DNA of 64,000 nucleotides from Triglochin maritima (lineage: Eukaryota > Streptophyta > Magnoliopsida > Alismatales > Juncaginaceae), in the NCBI GenBank assembly GCA_963682175.1, contig OY821771.1:8989001-9053000 (forward strand), written 5' to 3'. Position 1 is the stretch's first letter, and every line of letters begins with the position of its first letter. The position numbers were made by a program, and so were the translations under genes. Shown piece after piece: positions 34,513-43,851 of the stretch. The notes beneath the pieces are model-generated. The model was not told the DNA's origin and did not search any database. It saw only the letters and a program-made list of their open reading frames with translations.

Positions 34513-37144
34513 CTACAACTCAGCATCTGAATCATGGTCCGAAATGCCCAACTGGCTGTTCCAATCCTCGATCAGGCGATCCCAATCTGTACATGCAAGT
34601 CTCGTCGCCTCACTCGGCATGACGTCTCTCTCTCGCAAGAACGGCTGCGTACACCGTATCGCCCTACTCATCCACTGTATGTAAAATAGAAATTTGCGTA
34701 CAATAACAAAATATACTTTACAATTAAATATAAAATTAGATAAACTTACCGCATCGGCACATGTCCTATCCAGTGGTCTCTCCGGTCTCGGAATGATACC
34801 GCGTACGAGCAGTGGATGTGAGCATCTACCGAACCACTGCAAATAATCTGGAGCACAGGTGGAGGGGTCGCGGCTACGACTCAGATCGGCCAGGTGTAGT
34901 CGTCCTACTCTCGGAAATGTCCTCCAAACCGATTCCGCAGACGAAACGCTGTGCCTGACGTCGTACATCGTCGCAGTCGCAGACCGTACTGCATGGTCGG
35001 GCGTCGGGATGTCAACCGGGATCACCTGAACGTAACCTAACTGACGTAACACGCGATCAGGTAAATAAGGCTCTGTGATATCCCTATAACGAATAACGCC
35101 CATAAATGTAGTCCTCGGCACAACTACAGCAGGCTCGGGACCATACGGTAACCACTCCACCTAAACGTTTATACGTTAATAATAATAAAGTTAAATTTAA
35201 ATAAACGTGAATGATATATACATTATATACCTGCGATGCAGTCATCTGATCTAGCCGTCTACGAATAGAAAGAAGTCGACTCTCGCTCTTATCCTCCGCC
35301 CGGACAGCCCACATACGCGAACGAGGATGGCCACGCTCAACAATCTTCCGCTCACGATGTGGGCGGAAAGCAGGAAAATACTCATATATCCAAGCCTGCA
35401 GCAGTGTAAGACAACCCGTAATCTGACCACAATCAGCACGACTAGATATGCCCAGCTGGCGATACAGATATGCCAACGTCGCCGACCCCCATGAGTAATC
35501 AGCAATGGTATCTGGGTCCCTCGCCTCCAATAAGTCGCGTGGTCTCAGTCTGGAACCGCTCTTGTCGACAAACAATACGCAGCCTAGCAGTAAGAAGAAA
35601 TAAGCAGTCATCTGCGTATCCTCAGTCCGTGGTGGTCGCCCCCGTCTGCAACACTCGTCCACAGCGTCGATACTAACACCACCGCCACTCCAAAATGAGC
35701 TATCCCGCCCAAGACCCTCCATGCTGACACCCAGCAACTCAGATACATATAACTTCAGCTCAGATGTCGGCGCCTGCGCACTGACCATGGGACCCTCAAC
35801 AGGAATGTGAAGAATCTGAAAGACGTCATGCAACATGATCGTCATCTCTCCGAACGGCAAGTGGAAAGTGTTGGTGTCAGGCTGCCACCGCTCCACGAAT
35901 GCCGAAATCAACGGCATGTCGATGCAGGAAAACATGCTGTACGGCAAGTGACCCAATCCACTGTCAACCACGGTCGCCGTCATATCCTCAGTCATCACTG
36001 AGCGTCATGCCTGCAATGTCGTACAGGCTCTGTGCCGATTATGGCACTTCAAAACCTTCCGCTCCTCGCCATCCCAGATGCGTCTGGCGACGTGGCCTCC
36101 GAAACTCGGAATGACGCTGCCATCTACAGGACCACCGGGAATAATATCCGTGACGATCCAAGACTCGTCATCACCCCTCTTCTTCTTCTGAGCTCGGGCG
36201 TCTGCAGTGCACGAACTCGAATCACCGGTCACAAACCGGCCACCTCGATCCTTCCTAATGACCCACTCAGATGAAGGACCACCGTGTCGCCCCCGTCCTC
36301 GACCGACCTGGTGTACTGCCTCCTCCTGTGGCCCCAAGTCGTATCGGCCCCCATCGTCACTGTCGTCGTGACTCCTCAGCTCATCTGAATCATCCTCGTC
36401 GTCGAAAAACTTTCCAGGTGTCTGACGACGACGTAACAAATCTCTCTCTCTCCTAACTGAAGCAGAAATACCACGTCTACGTGGATGACGAGGACCTGAC
36501 TCGTCTGCTATACTACGTACCGCGCGTAAGGGAATTGATTTCCCTTTTCCTCCACGGTAACCTGATGACTATTAATTCAATTTTAAAAATACAAATTTAT
36601 TAATGAATTTACTAAAATAATTAAACTAATTATTAACTGAATAATCTATTAATTTAGCAATTATCACAATTAATTAATAATCCTTTACTAAAATCGTACA
36701 CAACTAATTACTAACATAATAATCAATTTATTTAGCGATTTTTTTATTAATTATCACAATTTATAATCAATAAAGGATTTACTAAACTAATTTAACTCAT
36801 TATTAACATAATATTCAATTCATTTAAAATTTATCACAATTTATAATAAAATTAAAAAAAAACCGGGCGTCTGCGGGAGACGCCTACCCTACGTGGTAGG
36901 CGTCTGCCGGAGACGCCTACCGTACGTGGGAGACGTCTCCCACAGACGTCTGTTCATTGGGTCGGGCGGTCGCGGGAGACGCCCGACCCAACGATCGGGC
37001 GGTCGCACGAACCGCCTCCCCCCCCCCCCCCCCCCCCGACTCAAAATTTTTTTTAAAAAAAAATTAATTGAAATAAACAAGGTAATTTACCAGATGTGAG
37101 TAGTCATGAGTCTCCGCTGGCTCTTTCCCTGGCCTCCGAGACAT
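34513..37144 (-). pseudogene. Plant mobile domain (MAIN/MAIL-like) gene, one in-frame TGA
   Basis: Minus-strand exons 37091-37144, 35231-36568, 34750-35160 and 34513-34674 are GT..AG and all phase 0, giving 654 codons with one stop, TGA at 36005-36007 (codon 206). Exon 1 encodes MSRRPGKEPAETHDYSHL. The N-terminal third is basic then acidic and Gly-rich. The PMD core follows: GLGHLPYSMF, MPLISAFVERWQPDTNTFHL, PFGEMTIMLHDVFQILHIPV, then DYSWGSATLAYLYRQLG and the C-terminal PYLPDRVLRQLGYVQVIPVD and PRPERPLDRTCADA blocks. PMD proteins include Arabidopsis MAIN and MAIL1, nuclear factors needed for silencing and meristem maintenance, and are known relatives of transposon-borne genes. What the element's own copy does is unknown. 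Confidence 0.83.
36863..37037. repeat. GC-rich palindromic block and C-run in intron 1 of the PMD gene
   Basis: Interleaved inverted repeats of GGCGTCTGCGGGAGACGCC and CTACCNTACGTGGTAGG type, followed by GTCGGGCGGTCGCGGGAGAC and its near complement. A run of 20 C closes the block (37018-37037). It is the counterpart, at the other end of the element, of the palindrome at 31242-31462. The G-run on the transcribed strand could form a quadruplex. Confidence 0.8.
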
Positions 37145-37300
37145 TCTATTTGGTGAATAAAAGTGTGATATGAAGAGAAAGTTGTGTTAAAAGAGTGAAA
37201 TGAGGAGTTATATTAGTAGAAAGGGCAGAAGGGCAAAATGGTAATCTTACGGGCGATTTAAGTAGTTTTACGGCGACAAATAGCAGTTCAGTAAATATAT

Positions 37301-40300
37301 TTGGACTGAAAATGTACCGACATGTCCAATTTTACATTAATCATTACATATGTATGCAGCAGATGCGTAATCAACGGAAATGTATGAACGAAGACATCTC
37401 GTTTTTGTGTATTGTAATGTCTAATCATTTGTCTTTCAAAATATTGGTGGACATGTCCAAACACAAATTCATATATTATAAGAGATTTTTAGTTATTGTG
37501 GTTCACTGGTTGTTCTGGTGGGTATTTTAATATACATATATATATATATACGATGTGTTTAGATGCGAACATATGAAAAATCATAATGAGTCTCAACTCT
37601 CAAGGTTAATGTTGATATACCCAGGATTATAAAATGCGTCGTCACAGACTTATCCGGTAACAAAGATGGTTTACTTGGTTTGTCAAGAGATTCGTGATAG
37701 GTTTTATTCTTACATATATAATATATCTAAGTAGTCCTTAGTCCTTACCATACATGTGTGATGTGTGAGTTTTTAAAATAAAGAAAACCAAAATTTGAGA
37801 TATCTCACTTTCATAGGTAGACATCAGGTATGCAAGTGAGTGGAGGCGTGGAGCAGGTCAAAACTATTATTACCCACGCGCGTCTTTTGTTAGTGGCGGC
37901 AGTATGTCGGACCAATTTTTTAGTGGAGATGGTTGAAATCCGAGTGGAGGAGCTTTGCATTTTTTTTAATTCAAATTTGAGTCCAATTTGAAGCCCAACC
38001 AACATTTTTCTTTTAATATTTTGGTTGGTCCAATCATGCACCTCATTCACATGTTTTGTCATACTACTCGAGTAAAAACTACTTAAACCGTAATTTGGTT
38101 GACCCACGACTCAAGATTCCGTTGTGTCCAAAATCCTAATTGGCCATAGTTTCAACTATGTATTGGAAAATTAAGAAAAGATTTAGCAAAGTTGACATTA
38201 GACGAGGGTATGATACACTTTTCTACAACATTATTGCATCATTTGATCCAACCTTCGAAAAGAAGTAGGACCCAATGGAATGTGGAATTTGTTGTAGTGA
38301 CCATGCGTCACCTATGAACAATGATTCTTGGGAAAGGTAAGCCTTACGAACCCAGACACATCTGCCACCTAGGATCATTTAGGAAGTAGAGCCGCTGCCG
38401 CAGGTGCGCCAACAGAATTTTAGATGTTAGGTCATCGTGAATGTTCACATTTTCATAAATATCAAAAATATCAGATCAACATTTTTTTTACTTAACAATT
38501 TTTTTCTCTCGATGAAATGTTTCTTATTGTTTCTTAAATGAATTATGCACAATAGTTATTTATTCTAACTACTTCTCTAAATTATAATAATCAACAAAAA
38601 ATTAATTAGCAAAAAATAAATTTTAATTAAAATTGTGTACGTAATTAACATGATTAAACAAACTTTAAATAAAGTAATTAACAATATAAATTTAATTAAA
38701 ATAATTAACAAAATCATTTTATTTAAAAATACTCATTATTTACAAATTAAAATAATTTCAAACAACATAACAAAAAAAAAATTCCACCAATGGGAGGCCA
38801 CGTGCGAAAAAACCAGGCCCTCTAGCTCTTGGTCCAGCACCCCCATTGAGGGGTGCAACAAAATGTCGCCCATTGTTGGGCACCCCATTAAGGGTGGTGC
38901 CCTTAGACTAGGACAGTCAACTCTGATTCGAACTCAAAACTCGACTTGATAAAATCTCGATCTTGATTTAGCTTGAAAATAATACAGTTCGGTGAAAAAT
39001 TACTAAATACTACATTTCAGACGATAAACAAGCCGGTATGAACTTGAAATAGCTCGAGCCCGACTCAAGGAGTTAACTCAAAATAGCTTGAATCTGACGA
39101 TTAGACGATGGCATCAAGGAGTTTGATATCGGAAGATGACTATATACATATTTTCTATTTTCGAAAAGAAAAGAAAAGAGAGAAAAAGACCACATACATA
39201 TTTTATACTTAGAAGACATAACTCACTCATGCAGGAGCGGACATGAATTTATATTTTAAATAAAAGCTCGAAAATATGCATTATTTAAAAAACATATAGA
39301 GTTTATATGTCGTATTTAATTTAGACATTTTAATATGTCGTATTTAATTTAGACATTTTAGTTTTATATTTTCTTCTTAGTTTTGGGATGTACTTGCAAA
39401 AGTTATGTAATGGGAAGAAACTCCATGTATTGAGTAGAATGAATGAAAAAAAAACACAAATTTTGATTCTCAACCCAAATTGTTTGTTCAAAACACTCTC
39501 GGGTGGAATCTGGTTATCATTCTCGGTGGATTCCAATACCCTCTTGGTGGATTCCTAGGGTTACCCTTTTTAATCTCGTGTCGGAGCCATTGTCGGAGCA
39601 ACCCTCACTTCCATCATGTGTCGTCACCCCCTAGCTTTGATATCGGAAGATTATAAATCTTACGATTCAATAATTGTTGGTGACCAAAGTAGTCATACAT
39701 CTTCTAATATATAATATCATATTTTGTAAGGTAAGTTGCCAAATTATGAAGTAAAATGTGATCCTTCTCTTCTTTGCAACACTTGATTTGATCATGTCGA
39801 TTTTACTCTAGTGAGTGTAATTAGGGGATTGTGTTGCACTGGTGCATTTAAGATCATTAGGAACTATTACGCAATACGTACTGGTGAGGAGTTTAATCTA
39901 TCTTTATTTTTAAATTATTTTGTGGTAACGAATGCAACATCTCACAGAACTTATTCACTTCTCCTTTCTTCAGAGAAAAGTCTAAACTATTGGTCGCTCA
40001 TCGACTACAAATTGACTCAAATCAAATTGACATTTTATTTCGGATTATTTCGGATTTTAGGTCAAGTGTGGTTCTCAATTTTATACATCCCAAAACACTT
40101 GAGTCAACTTCTGTTTAGAGGATTAGATTACACCCTCTCTCTGGGGAGACACTTCCAATCTGAGACTGTCAAATATTAAGCCCAGTCTCATTGCAGTCCA
40201 CCCAAATCAATGGCCCCGATCATCTATTGACAAGTGCACTTAAACCAACCTTTACTAATTAAGTGCTTCATTATCTCACGATCAACTGATCAAGTCAAAT

Positions 40301-41110
40301 AAATCCATTATTGTCATTATCAGCAATAGGTCCAATAAAGAGTAGAGAGACGTCCAACGTTTAAAGAAACTCCAATCATATTTGTAATTGTTTTTTTTAA
40401 TGTAATTTTGAGGATGTTCTTTGAAATTTGAATCCTTTTGTTAATTTTTTTGTTGTCGTTTATTTTTTGGATTATGTGATGATCAAAGCTTATAAAGTTT
40501 GCATTAGCACGTGGAAGTTATATTCTTTGGAAAACTTGAATTATATATAGTTTTTGAAGGTAGGTTTACTTCTAATTGAACCAAACCTTTACAAATTGGG
40601 TTAATCGTTAATGACATTTTATTTCCCCAACAAGGCAACAATGCCTTAAGTTAAGTTTATTCCCTGAAAACTTTAAAAAGCAAGAATTATCCTAAGGATA
40701 CAATGGATACCTTTAAATTTTACAAGGAAATTGAGATTTTTAATTTTTAATTTTGAAAAGGAAGCTGAGAATTATACTTCCAAAACAACTTCTACTCGAT
40801 TGGTAAGGTAAAATATAAAAAATTGAGACTTGACAACTGGGGAAACTCCTTGGTAATGAAGATATTATTGTTGAAGATATTTTGAGACTTTCATTCAGGT
40901 CTATGTGAAGATATTATTGTTGTAAGCACGTTTAATCGTTACTAAGCAGATTATAATTAACAACTGTATAATTAAATCACGTAACATGTTAGTAGTCTTT
41001 GGTATAAAAAAAAAAAGAATCAAAGTTTTGGAAGTTTAGTTAGTTTGAAGACCAAATTCAATATCAAGAAGTAAAATACCTAACTTGGATAACCATCTCG
41101 AACCTTCTTC
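37301..41110. other. Intergenic DNA without recognisable genes
   Basis: AT-rich throughout. A (TA)n run lies near 37531-37550. A GC-richer patch at 38780-38910 looks like a Harbinger-type element end (listed separately). The frames at 37811-38107 and 39811-40179 have no family resemblance and no supporting ATG context. Confidence 0.4.
38780..38910. repeat. Possible Harbinger-type MITE end
   Basis: CCAATGGGAGGCCACGTGC resembles the right part of the Harbinger element at 30757-30780 (CCAATGGGGAGCAACACGTGC). The segment ends in GGGTGGTGCCCTTAG, similar to GGGTGCCCTTAG at about 25945-25957. The other end was not found, so the element is only suggested. Confidence 0.35.
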
Positions 41111-41126
41111 CTCCCACCCCAAACCC

Positions 41127-41147
41127 AAACCCTAACCCTAACCCTAA
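41127..41147 (+). promoter_or_regulatory. Telo-box array upstream of the CP12-like frame
   Basis: Three overlapping AACCCTAA units, 13 to 33 bases before the ATG at 41160, in the same position as the telo-box of BRR2. Supports this having been a real promoter or leader region. Confidence 0.45.
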
Positions 41148-41159
41148 TTCCCCCCTCCA

Positions 41160-41420
41160 ATGTCCACCTTCTCCATCCCCTTCCGCCCAATCCTCCTCCC
41201 CAGATCCTCCCTCTCCCCCCAACCCCGGAGGCGCTGCAAGGGCACCTTCGCGAGGGAAAAGACCCTGGAAGCCCTCATCCAGCGTAAGGTGGCGGAGGCC
41301 ACCGCGACCTGCGTCGGTGGGTGGGTCCGACGGGTGCAAGGTGGCATGGGACGAGGTCGAGGAGGTCAGTCGGGCGAAAGCCCACCTACACCGTTGGATC
41401 GCCGAGAGCAGTTCTGACCC
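41160..41420 (+). pseudogene. CP12-3-like chloroplast protein gene, frameshifted and truncated
   Basis: The frame from 41160 gives a Ser/Arg-rich transit-peptide-like start, then REKTLEALIQRKVAEATATC. After the first Cys the frame is off by one base (near 41325). The other frame then reads SDGCKVAWDEVEEVSRAKAHL, the CP12 core AWDEVEE. Restoring one base would give the family spacing Cys-x8-Cys. CP12 is a small redox-regulated scaffold joining GAPDH and phosphoribulokinase in the Calvin cycle. The C-terminal GAPDH-binding part, with its second Cys pair, is absent: the frame runs out at DPSS, exactly where a MITE begins (41427). Assignment to the CP12-3 type rests on the motif spacing only. Confidence 0.75.
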
Positions 41421-41426
41421 CTCGAG

Positions 41427-41587
41427 TAGGGGTGCAACTCAGATAATTTGACTCAGATACCTACTATATTCGAATTCGAATACCATATTCCATTTTCAAA
41501 TTCGAATTCGAATCCGAATTCAGTAGAACTATCTGAATCCGAAACTTCAAAATTTTCGAATACTAATTGGTATTCGAATATTATCCG

Positions 41588-41626
<39 letters not shown>

Positions 41627-41862
41627 TAATTTTCGAATACTAAATTTTCGTATCAAAATTTTCGAAAACTAATTTGTGTATTTGACCATGTATTCGAATA
41701 ATTCGAATTTTAAATACCTTGTATCCGAATTCTAATTGGTATTTTTTTTTAAACCAAATTCGTATCCGAAATTAAATTGGTAACATTGAACTTACCAAAT
41801 AACAACTAATTAGAAATTTTCGAATCGAGGATACGGATAGTTAGTAACCATTTGCCTCCTTA
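41427..41862. mobile_element. hAT-type MITE truncating the CP12-like gene
   Basis: Starts TAGGGGTGCAACTCAGATA; the reversed right end is TAAGGAGGCAAATGG. The interior is made of many TTCGAAT-type short palindromes plus an (AT)n run at about 41592-41622. Flanking octamers CCCTCGAG and CCCTGGCC agree at only 5 of 8, so the boundary call is moderate. Confidence 0.6.
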
Positions 41863-41909
41863 CCCTGGCCTGCGAAAAGACCGAAGAAAATCAAAAGTAA
41901 AAATATATG

Positions 41910-41981
41910 TGCGTTTGCCGGGAGTCGAACCCGGGTCTATTGCTTGGAAGGCAATTATCCTAACCGTTGGACTACAAACGC
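41910..41981 (-). tRNA. tRNA-Gly(TCC)
   Basis: Read on the minus strand it folds as a full cloverleaf. The acceptor stem GCGTTTG pairs with CAAACGC. The anticodon stem ATTGC/GCAAT encloses loop CTTCCAA, so the anticodon is TCC (Gly, GGA codons). The T-arm is CCGGG-TTCGACT-CCCGG. No intron and no encoded CCA. A run of five T on the minus strand about 7 bases after the 3' end (41899-41903) is a suitable Pol III terminator. Confidence 0.95.
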
Positions 41982-42298
41982 GTGTTGCTACTTTTGTATA
42001 CAGTTCAGTTACTAATAGATTACAGCATCAGTTGTAGTTCATGAAAGTTTTGTTTCGTTTCACTATTGGATAATACAGAAGATCGTCATGATCCACCAAT
42101 CTATTTCTTGTTTCTTTGCTATCCACAACCGCAAAATCAAAAGGAAAAAAAAAGAGTAAACCTAAGAAGAAATTGGACCCCATGGGTCTGACATTATGCT
42201 CATCATCTAACAAAATAGAAGCGAATCACATTATGAATCATACGTAAGGAGAAAACGCTTTAAAAAGTCGAAAGGAAACAAAATACTATAAAAACATT

Positions 42299-42301
<3 letters not shown>

Positions 42302-42334
<33 letters not shown>
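42302..42334. repeat. (AT)n microsatellite
   Basis: About 16 AT dinucleotides without interruption. Confidence 0.9.
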
Positions 42335-42336
<2 letters not shown>

Positions 42337-42452
42337 TATTTGTGCATGACAGGTAATTATACGTCCACACATACCATTGACCTCACAGAAAACAAACTGA
42401 AATCAGACGTGCATGTAATTTGATCAATCCCACGATCTCACATCTTCTCCAG

Positions 42453-42656
42453 CTATTGGGTGTTGATATCTTGGGGTTGAGGGACTTGTTGATGTGGGAG
42501 TAGCTTCACCAACCCCTCCTTACTTACCATCTCTCCTTCTGCCATGGATTTGGCCACACCTTCTTCTTGTTCGTTTCTCTTGGAAATTGTCTTTGGTGTT
42601 GCCTCAACACCTTTACTTCCCATCATGTTACTAATCTCATCATTTCCCTCCTCCAT
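42453..42656 (-). CDS. Small unrecognised open frame (67 aa)
   Basis: Begins at a real ATG in a purine-rich context (AAAAATGGAGG) and encodes a hydrophilic, Glu/Lys-rich peptide ending QQVPQPQDINTQ. No signal peptide, membrane segment or known motif is visible. It could be a short gene, an exon of a larger gene, or chance; I cannot separate these by eye. Confidence 0.25.
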   Translation of the reverse strand: MEEGNDEISNMMGSKGVEATPKTISKRNEQEEGVAKSMAEGEMVSKEGLVKLLPHQQVPQPQDINTQ

Positions 42657-43851
42657 TTTTGGTGATTCACTCCACAGAGATGGTTATTTGATGGATTAGG
42701 ATTTAGGATGGGAAGTGTTTTTTTCATATGTCTTCCATCCACGTTCCGGTGTTGCATGCTTGCCACGTAGTAAAGTATACTGAAATATCAAGTATTATAT
42801 TATTCATTTGTTGGAAATATCTTAGATATCCTCCCGTACTTCTCAATCAGGTTCTTTGGCATGCATTTTACTATAAAATTCGAGTTCAGGTAGTAGGTGT
42901 AACTTTTAGTCGATTAAGTTTAGGAATCACTAATTATGAGTTGTAAGTTGTGGAGGACGTGGAGAATGACGTGTCCTACCTACTGTAAAACTAAAATTTG
43001 GGCAAATGGTATCTTAAACAAAAGGGGGAAAAGTCGAAGAGTAAGCTGAGTAGTTTCTAAGAATGTGTTTTCACACTTCATACTTCAGTACTTTACCCTG
43101 TTGGAGCATTTTCGTATGAGAAAACCTTCTCCAACGATGCTAAAAATCAAACATGCTAGAAACAAACGTATGGTTTCCAAGTTAAACTTGAATCTATAAC
43201 CAATTTAGTAGAATTAGAACATGACCTGGCTGAATACGACATAATTGTGCTCAGTCACCAACTTAAAATCACCAAAATAATGAAGGGTTTCGACTGATGT
43301 AGGCGAAGAAAGTGAAGCATGAAAACTGTGGGCGAAGGAAATAATTAATTTTATGTAACTGGATTACAAAAGCAATTGAAATACTCGAAAGTATAACGTT
43401 AAGTATTTTCCTATGTTCCACTCTAAAACCACCAAGAAGAAATTGCACAATCCGGTCTATAAATAACATATGGGCAAATTCACACTGGACGATCATTGTC
43501 AAACCTAAAGGTTAAGATTCTAATTTTTATCAAGTATAAACCACAATACTATCCGCCTTTAGTATGGGAAATTTTAGTTGTACAACTGCACAAGGGATTG
43601 CGGAGCTGACTGTGAATAAGAACTATGAATCGAAACCATTAGAAATCCAAAGAAAAACATTTACAAAGAACTAAGGATTCCCAGAACGGTAAAAAGAACC
43701 ACCTGTTTATCTCGATTTTAGTCTATGTAAAAACGTAAATGGTGCGATTCAAGCAATTTGAATTTGGTGCGCTGGAGGAGGCCCTAAGGTTGTTGGCTTT
43801 GTACAAGCACTCAGCTGATTAATCTGACCATTGGTTTACTTATAGAAGGCA

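Larger units (their letters stand above)
31030..37290 (+). mobile_element. MULE copy B: transposase-OTU fusion plus convergent PMD gene
   Basis: About 6.26 kb. The left end starts GGAACTACTATTCGTTGCCG and the reversed right end TGAACTGCTATTTGTCGCCG. Both continue as AAAACTACTTAAATCGCCC and, after a mismatched patch, TTTTGCCC: imperfect terminal repeats of about 60 bp. Flanks TAAATATAG (31021-31029) and TAAATATAT (37292-37300) match at 8 of 9, as expected for a Mutator-like element. Two genes read inward from start codons about 150 bp from each end. GC-rich nested palindromes sit in the first intron of each gene. Sister of copy A. Confidence 0.9.
41990..43851. other. Intergenic DNA between tRNA-Gly and DGAT2
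   Basis: Contains a (TA)n microsatellite at 42302-42334 and one small open frame (42453-42656, listed). Nothing else was recognised; the last part is the DGAT2 3' UTR side. Confidence 0.4.

Noticed and set aside
39811..40179. 122-codon open frame
   Set aside because: It begins at GTG, has no domain, and its composition matches the surrounding AT-rich noncoding DNA.
41127..41147. AACCCTAA repeats as an interstitial telomere
   Set aside because: Only three units, placed just before a start codon as at BRR2; a telo-box promoter motif is the simpler reading.
41852..42037. Open frame with PGVEPGSIAWKAI
   Set aside because: This is the complement of the tRNA-Gly gene read as protein, a common artefact.
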